Assembly (NCBI GenBank): GCA_964464825.1
Contig: CAYXKL010000004.1
Coordinates: 1 to 49,361 of the forward strand
DNA: 49,361 nt
Reading direction: 5' to 3'
From: DYJK01 sp964464825
GTDB lineage: Bacteria; Bacteroidota; Ignavibacteria; Ignavibacteriales; Melioribacteraceae
Under the pieces are notes generated by a model that had not been told where the DNA came from, did no database searches, and saw only the letters and a list, made by a program, of their open reading frames with translations. The position numbers and the translations under genes are program-made. Below are positions 25,359-34,529 of this stretch, in pieces. Every line of letters begins with the position of its first letter. The first letter of the stretch is position 1.

Positions 25359-27871
25359 TGAAATCTATGATGCGTTCTCCATCCTATTTATTTATAGTTT
25401 TCTCTATTTTGATGTTTTTAATTTTTATAAGCTGTCAAGAAGATGAAACACCGATCGAACCGAAAAATCACAAACCAACTATTACTAAACTTACCGCTAC
25501 TCCGGATTCCATTTTAGTTAACAAACTATCTTTATTAAAATGTATTGCTAATGATGAGGAAAAAGATAAATTATCTTTCCGTTGGTCATCAAAACTGGGA
25601 AAATTTATAGATGGTAATGAAGGTGATTCAGTAATATGGAAAGCTCCTTCAAATACCGGTTTAGATACAATTAATATTACTGTAAGCGATGGTAAAGAGA
25701 ATGTAACCCAATGTATTGAAATATTTATCGGTGATATTCCATCAAAACCAGTTCTTTTATATCCAACAGCTAATGAAGAGAATATCAAATTATCAGTACA
25801 ATTATCTTGGACAGAAATCGAAAATGCAGATAGTTATCATCTGCAATTTTCATTAAATAACAATTTCAAATCGTTATTAATAAATAAATATGGATTGACG
25901 AATGTAATAGAACAATTAACTGGATTAAGTGCTAATACAAATTATTACTGGCGTGTTAGAAGCAAAAACATTTTTGGATATTCAGATTGGTCAACTGTCT
26001 TTTCATTTAAGACATTTTCACAACCCTCTGCACCAATTTTAGTTTCACCAAAAAATTCTTCCAGCAAAATTAATCTCGCACCGGAATTTGTCTGGAATAA
26101 AATATATAATGCAGATAATTATATACTTCAGATATCATTAAACGATACATTTACAAATCTTGTAGTAAATCAAAAAGGGATTATTGACACAAGTAAAAGA
26201 ATTTATGGATTAGAATATTTCACTACTTATTATTGGAGAGTTAAAGCAATAAACTCTTGTTGTGATTCTGATTGGTCAACTATATATACATTTTCAACCA
26301 AAGGAGTTGCACCGCTGCCTCCTATTTTATTGTCTCCGGAATTTGTAAAGATTGGTGTAGATAAGTCAACAAAATTATATTGGCAAGAAAGTGAACATGC
26401 TGAAAACTATACCCTTCAAGTTGCAGAGGATAGTTTGTTTTCTAAAATATTTTATGAAGAAAGTGGATTGATTGAAAAAAGTAAATTGATTAGTGGTATG
26501 AAAAACACCCAAAAATATTATTGGCGTGTAAAAGCTGAAAATAATTACGGTTCATCTGATTGGTCAAGAACGTTTACATTTACAACGTTGCTTCCTCATC
26601 CTACATTAACCTTACCAATAAATAATGCTTTAGATTTATCACCATCACCAGTACTTTCTTGGGATAAAATAGAAGACGCTGAAAGTTATGCCTTACAAAT
26701 ATCAACAGATAGTACATTCTCTAAAATAATTTATTATGAAAGAGATATAACCGAGAACAATAAACAAATCAATGGATTGAATACTTTCACAAAATATTAT
26801 TGGCGTGTTAATGCATCAAATAAAAATGGTTTATCAGAGTGGTCCAGAGTTAATTCCATAAATGTTACCGGATATTTTTACAGAGGGTACGATTATGGAA
26901 ATCAAGCACTTTTTAATCCAGCATATGTACTATTAAGCGGCGGTTTTGATATGATTCAAGTGGGTAATAGGAGAAATATTAAAGATTTTCCTTACAACAT
27001 TGCTGTAAAAAATATCTGGAAGAATTTATCTGATCCCTTTACACCTATCAATAATTATGGCTGGTGGAACTTCATCAAAGATCAAGTGCTGCCGCTTTCG
27101 TTAAACAAAAAGAATGCACAGTTCTGGCCTAATTATACTTTGCACCTTATAGGGGGCGGAATGGAATATGCTGCTTTGGAAGAGTGGTTTGAATACAATA
27201 AATATCCGTACCCGGAATGGCTCTCAGCTTTTACAATAATGTCTTATCACTTAATAAACGAAGTTGCAGAAAACGGAACACATGTTGGTGATGATGTAGA
27301 TCCAATAGCCGATATTTACATTTTTGATATTGGAGGAATATTATTATTTACTTCGAAAAGTGTTAGAAGATTTTTTGCTGAAGATCTCAATTTAGCAGAT
27401 TGGTCTCAACAACCCTCTTTCTCAGTACGGAATGGAGAATTGCATAACAACGGGCAATTTTTTTCTGTCAAATGGAAATTTCCTTTTTCAGATTCATGGC
27501 ACGCATTCTACTATTTTGGCACTAATGGTGTTGGAGGATTATCGTACAAATTTAAAGATGGTACTGGATTATCTTTAGGATTAGGATTAGCTGCAAGTGA
27601 TTTGATCTTACTTGATGAGAAGACGAATAAAAAAACTTTAGGTTTGGTTGGCAATTTCGGATTCTTTTATGATAAAAATAATTCTTTACTGGCAAGTATT
27701 GCCGTTACCATTAAAACAGATTACATGATCAATGTGAATATTTATCCCGGTTTAATTAAAATTGGTGATATCTCGCCCGGTATTTGGGGTGCATACAGCC
27801 AGGATAAAAATGTAATCCTCGGTTTTTCGTTTTCGTGGCTGCCGTTTGGTTTTGCACAAAGTACAAGATAA
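25358..27871 (+). CDS. Fibronectin-repeat lipoprotein with C-terminal beta domain
   Basis: 837 residues. A lipoprotein signal with Cys26 (FISCQED) is followed by an Ig/PKD-like domain (about 38-128). Four fibronectin type III repeats of about 95 residues (130-505) each run from P..P.LLSP to a conserved YYWRV.A.N..G.SDWS strand. The last 330 residues are a different, aromatic-rich domain with alternating strands (GLSLGLGLAASDLILL, WGAYSQDKNVILGFSFSW), possibly outer-membrane-inserted. Probably displayed on the cell surface. An alternative start is ATG 25367. The C-terminal domain is not recognised. Confidence 0.75.
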   Translation: MKSMMRSPSYLFIVFSILMFLIFISCQEDETPIEPKNHKPTITKLTATPDSILVNKLSLLKCIANDEEKDKLSFRWSSKLGKFIDGNEGDSVIWKAPSNTGLDTINITVSDGKENVTQCIEIFIGDIPSKPVLLYPTANEENIKLSVQLSWTEIENADSYHLQFSLNNNFKSLLINKYGLTNVIEQLTGLSANTNYYWRVRSKNIFGYSDWSTVFSFKTFSQPSAPILVSPKNSSSKINLAPEFVWNKIYNADNYILQISLNDTFTNLVVNQKGIIDTSKRIYGLEYFTTYYWRVKAINSCCDSDWSTIYTFSTKGVAPLPPILLSPEFVKIGVDKSTKLYWQESEHAENYTLQVAEDSLFSKIFYEESGLIEKSKLISGMKNTQKYYWRVKAENNYGSSDWSRTFTFTTLLPHPTLTLPINNALDLSPSPVLSWDKIEDAESYALQISTDSTFSKIIYYERDITENNKQINGLNTFTKYYWRVNASNKNGLSEWSRVNSINVTGYFYRGYDYGNQALFNPAYVLLSGGFDMIQVGNRRNIKDFPYNIAVKNIWKNLSDPFTPINNYGWWNFIKDQVLPLSLNKKNAQFWPNYTLHLIGGGMEYAALEEWFEYNKYPYPEWLSAFTIMSYHLINEVAENGTHVGDDVDPIADIYIFDIGGILLFTSKSVRRFFAEDLNLADWSQQPSFSVRNGELHNNGQFFSVKWKFPFSDSWHAFYYFGTNGVGGLSYKFKDGTGLSLGLGLAASDLILLDEKTNKKTLGLVGNFGFFYDKNNSLLASIAVTIKTDYMINVNIYPGLIKIGDISPGIWGAYSQDKNVILGFSFSWLPFGFAQSTR

Positions 27872-28029
27872 ATTGAAAATATTAATCAATATTTTTGTAA
27901 TTAAATTATAAGCTTGTGAGTAGAGAATTGATATACAAGAAATCATTTCGTTATTGAATTCGTATTAAATAAAATTAATAGTGTGTTTATTAATAATATT
28001 AAATTGTTAATTTCATGGAGAAAAATATA

Positions 28030-29220
28030 ATGATACAAATGAAATTGAAAAAATCTAAATCTTGGAGACAGATTTTTATTGTTATTACCGTTTTGATAGG
28101 GTTAAATTCAATTACTCAAGCACAATATCAGCCAACCCCCAACGACACATTGAAATCGATTACTGTTCATACAGATAACCGAATAACTCTCAAAATTTAT
28201 GCACCACTTGCAGAAGATGTAAAAATTGGTGGCACTGATATTCCTGACAATTTAAGAAATGTAAAGATGATGAAACAAGAAAACGGAGTTTGGGTAACTA
28301 CAATTGGTCCACTCGAGCCGGGTGCTTACCGTTATAATTTTATTGTTGATAAAGTTTCTGTTATCGATCCACGCAATCCATTAACAAGTGAATCTAATAC
28401 TAACACATGGAGTTTGTTTTATCTGCCCGGTGCATACTTTATGGAACTCAGGGATGTTCCTCATGGTACAGTATCGGAAGTAACATATTTTTCAAAATCA
28501 CTGAATCGATTTAGAAGAATGCATATTTACACTCCTCCTGGATATGAATTGGATAATAATAAATATCCAGTATTTTATTTATTACATGGTGCATTTGATT
28601 GTGATGATTCTTGGAGTTCAGTCGGACGTGCCGGAATTATACTTGATAATTTAATAGCAGAAAAGAAAGCAATTCCAATGGTTGTTGTAATGCCAGCTGG
28701 TCATACCGGTCCATTTATGTTCGGCGCACCTCGCGATTCTTCAAAACCAATAGTGGATGAATTTCTTCTGGATTTTGCAACTGATATCAAGCCGTATGTT
28801 GAAGAAAAATATCGTGTTTTAACTGATAGAAAGAATACTGCAATTGCCGGTTTATCAATGGGTGGTGCGCACACTCTAAATATTGCAATTCCTAATCTTG
28901 ATGATTATTCCTATTTCGGTGTATTTAGTTCTGGTGTTTTTGGAATTGTAAGAAACAATGGAATGTTTGGTAATGATTCTGGTCCAACCTGGGAAGAAAT
29001 TAATAAGATTATGCTCAATGATGAAGAATTAAAAAAGAATCTTAAACTTGTCTGGTTTGCTACTGGAAAAGATGATTTTCTTTTAGAAACTTCACGCGCT
29101 ACTGTTGAGATGTTAAAAAAATATCATTTCAATGTTGTCTATAAAGAAACATATGGCGGACACACATGGGCAAACTGGCGTGAATATCTTTATGAATTTT
29201 CTCAGCTTCTTTTTAAATAG
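28030..29220 (+). CDS. CE1-like secreted esterase with N-terminal CBM48-like domain
   Basis: About 396 residues. Start chosen at 28030, 9 bases after GGAG; the upstream ATG at 28015 overlaps that site. A signal peptide ends near QAQ, a beta domain of the CBM48/E-set type follows (about 40-130; VTIYAP-like ITLKIYAP, PGAYRYNFIVD), and then an esterase D/feruloyl-esterase alpha/beta hydrolase. Nucleophile Ser276 lies in AGLSMGG, His378 in GGHTWANW, and the acid is probably one of the Asp pair near 348. HGAFD forms the oxyanion region. It likely removes acetyl or feruloyl groups from plant polysaccharide. Confidence 0.85.
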   Translation: MIQMKLKKSKSWRQIFIVITVLIGLNSITQAQYQPTPNDTLKSITVHTDNRITLKIYAPLAEDVKIGGTDIPDNLRNVKMMKQENGVWVTTIGPLEPGAYRYNFIVDKVSVIDPRNPLTSESNTNTWSLFYLPGAYFMELRDVPHGTVSEVTYFSKSLNRFRRMHIYTPPGYELDNNKYPVFYLLHGAFDCDDSWSSVGRAGIILDNLIAEKKAIPMVVVMPAGHTGPFMFGAPRDSSKPIVDEFLLDFATDIKPYVEEKYRVLTDRKNTAIAGLSMGGAHTLNIAIPNLDDYSYFGVFSSGVFGIVRNNGMFGNDSGPTWEEINKIMLNDEELKKNLKLVWFATGKDDFLLETSRATVEMLKKYHFNVVYKETYGGHTWANWREYLYEFSQLLFK

Positions 29221-29387
29221 TTTCTAGATTGGGATAAATATTTTTTTGTATTAACTACCCAAACGGGTTGGTATTTTAACATTGCGGATTAATTTTAATC
29301 AATTGAGGGATTCAATAGTACAACAAGTCCATTAATTTATCTCTTTAAAACTTTACTTATAATATCTCGTCCTAATATTATCAACAT

Positions 29388-29396
29388 GGGGGGGGG
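29388..29396 (+). repeat. G9 homopolymer in the ribosome-binding site
   Basis: Nine consecutive G end 4 bases before the ATG at 29401, serving as the Shine-Dalgarno sequence. In AT-rich DNA such a tract is a candidate for slipped-strand length variation. Confidence 0.8.
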
Positions 29397-29400
29397 ATTT

Positions 29401-32076
29401 ATGAGAAAAAGTATATTATACTTTTTACCAATTTTTTTAACCATATCTATTAGTCATGCCAATACATCTAACAACACATCAACAAAACAATTACCAGCAG
29501 TAAGAGTTCAAGAAAAAATTGTTATTGATGGTATTCTTTCTGAAAATATTTGGAAAAGACCGGGTTTCACCGGTTTAGTTCAGCAAGAACCAAGTCAAGG
29601 TTCTCCGCCATCACAAAAAAGTGAAGTATGGTTTGCTTATGATGATGAAGCATTCTACTTCGCTGCAAAATATTATGATAATAATCCCGACTCGATTGTT
29701 GCCCGATTAGTTAGACGCGATTTTATTTGGGGTGATCCTTCAGATGGTTGCGTCCTTTATCTCGATTCATACCGTGATAAAAGAAACGGTTACTTCTTTT
29801 ATGTTTCTGCTGCCGGAACACTTGCTGATGGATTAATTGAAAATGATGTCAAACAACCTAATGATCTTACCTGGGATGCCGTTTGGGAAGGGGTCCCTTT
29901 CATCGATAAAGATGGTTATTCAGTAGAAATGAAAATTCCATATTCCCAACTTAGATTTAAAGAAGGTGATGACCAGCAATGGGGGATTAACGTTGAAAGA
30001 TATATCAGCCGTAGAAATGAAACAGATATGATTGCATACACACCCCGAAATGAAAATGGATTTGCTTCGAGATTTCCTGATCTGGTTGGTATTGAAGGGA
30101 TAACACCTTCTGCTCGTTTTGAAACTTTACCATACATTACCGGAAAAGCAGAATACATTGGTAATAATCCTAACGATCCATTTAATCCAGGACAAAAATA
30201 TTTACCCGGTTTTGGTTTAGATGTTAGAGCCGGACTCGGAAGCAGTTTAACATTGAATGGAACAATCAATCCGGATTTTGGACAAGTAGAATTAGATCCA
30301 GCTATTGTTAACTTATCTGATGTTGAATATTCATTTCAAGAGAAACGTCCGTTTTTTACGGAAGGTGTGAACATCTACCGCTTTGGTAACGGCGGCACAA
30401 ATAATAATGTATCATTCAACTGGCCGGGTGTAAATATTTTTTATAGTAGAAGAATTGGAAGAGCGCCTCAAGGCAGTTTGCCTGATTTCGATTATGCTGA
30501 TATTCCAAGCGGAACACATATACTTGGTGCAGCAAAAGTTTCTGGAAGAATTCTTGGTGAATGGAAAATAGGAACTATTCATGCTCTCACGCGTAGAGAA
30601 TATGCTGATATAGATTATCAAGGTAGTCGTTCGAGTGTTGAAATAGAACCATTAACATATTATGGAGTTTTAAGAACACAACGAGATTTTAATGATGGTG
30701 AACAAGGCATCGGAATCTTATCAACATTTACTAACCGGTTTTTTAAGGATAATAATTTATTGTACAATGTTAATAAAGATGCTTTTGTTACCGGTGTTGA
30801 TGGATGGACGTTTTTAGATAGCGATAGAACTTATGTATTAACCGGCTGGGTTGGATTATCACGCGTTAGTGGTGATAAAGATAGAATGATTTCACTTCAG
30901 CGTAGTTCCGGACATTATTTTCAACGTCCTGATGTTGATTATTTAGGAGTTGATACGAATGCAACATCAATGACCGGTTATGCCGGTAGATTTATGATTA
31001 ATAAAAACCGGGGTCAATTTAGTTTTAATGCTGCAGTCGGATTTTTAAGTCCAAAATTTGAAGTTAATGATCTCGGTTACGGATCATATAGTGATCTTAT
31101 CAACGGTCATTTCTTTATGACTTACAGATGGAATGAACCAACATCAATTTATCAATGGGCTGGTATAAACGCTGCTACTTATGTTAATTATGATTTCGGC
31201 GGTAATAAAACAACACACGGATATTTTATCGGGTCATACATTACACTTAGGGATATTTATTACGGCGGTAATATTAATATGACTTACAATCCATATACTT
31301 TTAATTCACGACGGACAAGAGGCGGTCCACTCACACTAAATCCAATTAGCCGTACATTTAATTTAAATCTGTTTACGGATAATCGTCAATGGTGGGTATT
31401 AAATGTCGGCGGTAGTTTAAGAAACAGCGATGAAGTTGATTCAAAATATTTATATACTTATTTAGAGTTTAAGGTATCTCCAACTTTAACCGTTTCTGTT
31501 GGTCCCGAATTATACAAAGATAATTATAAAGCACAGTGGGTAACATCTTTTGCAGATGAAACTGCAGATGATACTTATGGAAGACGATATGTTTTTGCTA
31601 ATATGGATCAGACTACATTTGCAGCAGAAATTAGAGCTGATTGGATATTGAGTCCAAAACTTAGTTTTCAAGTTTTTCTTCAACCATTGATAGCTTCAGG
31701 AAATTATCATGACTTTAAATCACTCCAAAAACCAAAGACTTTTGATTTCGTAAAATTTGGAGAAGATGGATCATCAATTGAAGAAGTAATAACTGAAAGC
31801 GGTGATAAATTATACACTTTGGATCCGGATAGTGACGGACCATCTAATCCTCGCACAATTGGTAATCCGGATTTTAATTATATCTCTTTAAGAGGCAGTG
31901 CAGTATTGCGCTGGGAATATTTACCAGGTTCTGCATTATATCTTGTTTGGACTCAGAGCCGGCAAGATGTAGATCCATCTGGTCAATTTCAATTCGGTAA
32001 TTCTATGAATCGTCTTTTTGAAGTGAAGCCGGATAATATTTTTATGCTGAAACTTACTTACTGGTTTGGAATGTAA
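29401..32076 (+). CDS. DUF5916 protein with CBM9-like N-terminus
   Basis: 891 residues. The start at 29401 begins a normal signal peptide (MRKSILYFLPIF...); the ATG at 29386 precedes the G-tract. The first third resembles a carbohydrate-binding family 9 fold: KIVIDGILSENIW, EVWFAYDDEAFYFAAKYYD, VEMKIPYSQLRF. The remainder has the DUF5916 pattern (FFTEGVNIYRFG, FYSRRIGRAP) followed by many amphipathic strands ending YLVWTQSRQ ... LTYWFGM, consistent with an outer-membrane barrel. Function unknown; often found near TonB-dependent systems. Confidence 0.82.
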   Translation: MRKSILYFLPIFLTISISHANTSNNTSTKQLPAVRVQEKIVIDGILSENIWKRPGFTGLVQQEPSQGSPPSQKSEVWFAYDDEAFYFAAKYYDNNPDSIVARLVRRDFIWGDPSDGCVLYLDSYRDKRNGYFFYVSAAGTLADGLIENDVKQPNDLTWDAVWEGVPFIDKDGYSVEMKIPYSQLRFKEGDDQQWGINVERYISRRNETDMIAYTPRNENGFASRFPDLVGIEGITPSARFETLPYITGKAEYIGNNPNDPFNPGQKYLPGFGLDVRAGLGSSLTLNGTINPDFGQVELDPAIVNLSDVEYSFQEKRPFFTEGVNIYRFGNGGTNNNVSFNWPGVNIFYSRRIGRAPQGSLPDFDYADIPSGTHILGAAKVSGRILGEWKIGTIHALTRREYADIDYQGSRSSVEIEPLTYYGVLRTQRDFNDGEQGIGILSTFTNRFFKDNNLLYNVNKDAFVTGVDGWTFLDSDRTYVLTGWVGLSRVSGDKDRMISLQRSSGHYFQRPDVDYLGVDTNATSMTGYAGRFMINKNRGQFSFNAAVGFLSPKFEVNDLGYGSYSDLINGHFFMTYRWNEPTSIYQWAGINAATYVNYDFGGNKTTHGYFIGSYITLRDIYYGGNINMTYNPYTFNSRRTRGGPLTLNPISRTFNLNLFTDNRQWWVLNVGGSLRNSDEVDSKYLYTYLEFKVSPTLTVSVGPELYKDNYKAQWVTSFADETADDTYGRRYVFANMDQTTFAAEIRADWILSPKLSFQVFLQPLIASGNYHDFKSLQKPKTFDFVKFGEDGSSIEEVITESGDKLYTLDPDSDGPSNPRTIGNPDFNYISLRGSAVLRWEYLPGSALYLVWTQSRQDVDPSGQFQFGNSMNRLFEVKPDNIFMLKLTYWFGM

Positions 32077-32094
32077 ACTAATTTAAAAAATTTA

Positions 32095-32125
32095 TCCCGG
32101 TTGTGGCTGCATAGCCGGGTTATCT
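32095..32125. terminator. Probable terminator between convergent genes
   Basis: CCCGG (32096-32100) pairs with CCGGG across a loop of about 14 bases, followed by TTATCTTTT. Short stem, but well placed between two convergent genes. Confidence 0.5.
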
Positions 32126-32131
32126 TTTCAA

Positions 32132-33334
32132 TTATTGATTTTTAAATTGTTTCTGTTTTGTTCCTTCATAACTATCAATTTGTACAAGCACACCCTCAAG
32201 TTTTCCGTTTACCAAAGGAATTCTTCTAGTCGTTTTTAAACCGATACTTTTTCTTAATGTTGGATCACCAGTATAAATAAAAGCTGAAGTACCGTTACAT
32301 TTTTGTTTTAAAAAATCTCCTAATTCTTTATAAAGTATTTCAACTTCTTCTTTTTCACCAAGTCTTATACCGTAAGGTGGATTTGTAATCAAAGTACCAT
32401 TTTCAAATTTTGATATATCCTGAAATGGCCGGCATGTTAAAGAAACATTTTCAGAGAATGGAAGTCGTGCTAAATTTTCTCTTGCAGTCTGCAACATCTT
32501 CTGTGATTTGTCACTTCCGTAAATTAATCCTTTTGGCAAAGGACGTATATTTTTATCAGCATCTTTTTTTACTTCTACCCAGATATTTTTATTAAAATCC
32601 GGTAAATGAAAAAAACCAAAATTTGTTCTTAGTTTCTGCGCCGGAATATTACAATAATGCATTAAAGCTTCAGAAATAATTGTGCCGGAACCGCACATAC
32701 AATCTAATAGCGGTTTTTCACCATTCCATTTACTTAAACGGATTATTGCAGCCGCCAATGTTTCTTGCATTGGTGCTTCACCGGCTAATAATCTATAACC
32801 TCTTTTATGCAGTGATTCACCCGACGTGTCTAAACTTAATATTGCATGATCTTTTTCTATGAAAAGATTAAATCTTACATCCGGATTCACAGTATTTACA
32901 TCTGGCCGTCTTCCTTTAGTTATACTTCGGAAATAATCTGCAATGCCGTCTTTAAGCGCTTGTGAAGCATATAAAGAATTACTAATTCTACTTTTTGTAA
33001 CAGATGAAGTTATTGCAAATGTCTGATCAATGGAAAATAGTTTTTCCCATTTAATTTTTTTTGCAATCCTTTTCAAATCATTACCATTGTAGCATTTGAA
33101 ACTAATTAAAGGAGCAAGCACACGCGAAATTAATCTTGAAGTGTAATTTATTTTATAAAGTGTTTTTTGATCAGCCTGAAAATAAATTCCTCTGTAAGCA
33201 ATTCTTGTATTTTTTGCACCAAGTTCAATCAATTCCTCTTCACAAATGGATTCCATCATTCCGGGTACTTGGGCAAAATATTCATTGGTCGATTGATAAA
33301 TAAATTCTAACACAATTCCTTCAAGTAATAACAT
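32132..33334 (-). CDS. THUMP-domain class I rRNA methyltransferase (RlmL/YpsC-like)
   Basis: Up to 400 residues. N-terminal THUMP-type RNA-binding part (about 10-160), then a Rossmann methyltransferase with SAM site PLLDCMCGSGTI and catalytic NPPYGIRLGE. This matches bacterial 23S rRNA (guanine-N2)-methyltransferases of the RlmL N-terminal/YpsC group. Start is uncertain: ATG 33334, or a GTG seven codons later that has AAGGA close before it. Stand-alone housekeeping gene, unrelated to its neighbours. Confidence 0.85.
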   Translation of the reverse strand: MLLLEGIVLEFIYQSTNEYFAQVPGMMESICEEELIELGAKNTRIAYRGIYFQADQKTLYKINYTSRLISRVLAPLISFKCYNGNDLKRIAKKIKWEKLFSIDQTFAITSSVTKSRISNSLYASQALKDGIADYFRSITKGRRPDVNTVNPDVRFNLFIEKDHAILSLDTSGESLHKRGYRLLAGEAPMQETLAAAIIRLSKWNGEKPLLDCMCGSGTIISEALMHYCNIPAQKLRTNFGFFHLPDFNKNIWVEVKKDADKNIRPLPKGLIYGSDKSQKMLQTARENLARLPFSENVSLTCRPFQDISKFENGTLITNPPYGIRLGEKEEVEILYKELGDFLKQKCNGTSAFIYTGDPTLRKSIGLKTTRRIPLVNGKLEGVLVQIDSYEGTKQKQFKNQ

Positions 33335-33447
33335 TAATATTTTTTCAAATCAAACATACAAATAATTCCAAATTGCACATTTCATTAATTTTAAGCTATA
33401 AATAGTAATTTACTGCTATTGACGTAATATGTTGAAAACCCTATATT

Positions 33448-33459
33448 GCAATCGATTGC
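33448..33459. promoter_or_regulatory. LacI-family operator
   Basis: GCAATCGATTGC is a perfect 12-bp palindrome with central CG, the form expected for LacI/GalR regulators. It ends 13 bases before the ATG of the LacI-type gene, implying autorepression and possibly control of the operon downstream. Confidence 0.7.
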
Positions 33460-33472
33460 GGGAACGTTTGAT

Positions 33473-34474
33473 ATGAAACATGCTACAATTAATGATATTG
33501 CCAGAAAATTACATATCTCATCTTCAACAGTATCGCGTGCATTGAGCGATCATCCTGATATTAATAAAGAGACAAAACGAAAAATTAAAAAGATAGCTGA
33601 TGAATTAAATTACGTACCGAATCCAATTGCAAGAAGCTTGAAAAAAAATAGAACTAATGTAATTGGTGTCATAGTTCCAGAAATTAAACACGATTTTTTT
33701 TCTTCTGCTATTAGCGGAATAGAAGAAGTTGCTTACCAATCTGGTTATACTATTATTCTTTCACAATCAAACGAAAGTTTTGAAAGAGAGATTATTAATG
33801 CTAATGCATTGATTAATCAAAGAGTTGCCGGACTAATAGTATCCATATCGCAGAAGACACAAAATGGAAAACATTTTCAAAAATATATAGATCGGGGTAT
33901 ACCTCTAGTTTTTTTTGACCGAGCTTGTGATGATGTAAATGCAACCAAAATAATTATTGATGATGAAAAGAGTGCATACGATGCGGTAAATTATCTAATA
34001 GAAAGAGGATTTAGAAAAATTGCTCACTTTGCCGGACCGGATACTTTATCGATTTGTCAAAAAAGATTAGCCGGTTATAAAAAGGCTTTAACAAATGCTA
34101 ATATTTCTGTTGTTACAGATTTAATTTGTTATGGCGGACTTCATGAAACCGATGGATATAATTCTATGAGTTATTTAATTGAAAATAAATTGATACCCGA
34201 TGCAATATTTGCTGTGAATGATCCAGTTGCAATCGGTGCATTTCAAAAAATTAAGGAAGCCGGACTTAAAATTCCTGAGGATATTGCAATAGTGGGTTTT
34301 TCAAATAACAAAATTACAAGTATTGTAGATCCGCCATTAACTACTGTTGAACAACCATCTTTTGAAATGGGTAAAAGAGCTGCAGAAGTAATTATTAATA
34401 TGATCGAGAAAGAAGAAAAGATTAAAGAGACAATAATACTTGATACAAAACTTATTGTACGAGCATCAACATAA
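33473..34474 (+). CDS. LacI-family transcriptional regulator of galactan operon
   Basis: 333 residues. The ATG at 33473 begins directly with the LacI helix-turn-helix (ATINDIARKLHISSSTVSRA, then hinge helix NPIARSLKK). A TTG at 33446 would extend into the operator and is rejected. The periplasmic-binding-protein-like effector domain follows (VIGVIVPEI, FFDRACD, DAIFAVND, VGFSN). Gene order places it at the head of the symporter/galK/galT/galactanase genes, so galactose or a galacto-oligosaccharide is the likely inducer (inference). Confidence 0.9.
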   Translation: MKHATINDIARKLHISSSTVSRALSDHPDINKETKRKIKKIADELNYVPNPIARSLKKNRTNVIGVIVPEIKHDFFSSAISGIEEVAYQSGYTIILSQSNESFEREIINANALINQRVAGLIVSISQKTQNGKHFQKYIDRGIPLVFFDRACDDVNATKIIIDDEKSAYDAVNYLIERGFRKIAHFAGPDTLSICQKRLAGYKKALTNANISVVTDLICYGGLHETDGYNSMSYLIENKLIPDAIFAVNDPVAIGAFQKIKEAGLKIPEDIAIVGFSNNKITSIVDPPLTTVEQPSFEMGKRAAEVIINMIEKEEKIKETIILDTKLIVRAST

Positions 34475-34529
34475 AACGGTTTAAATATTTTTATTAAACA
34501 AAACAACATATAAGTAAAAAGGAAAACTT

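Noticed and set aside
28015..28029. Upstream ATG for the CE1-like esterase
   Set aside because: It overlaps the GGAG that serves ATG 28030.
29386..29400. Upstream ATG for the DUF5916 protein
   Set aside because: It would place the G-tract in the coding region; ATG 29401 starts a normal signal peptide behind it.
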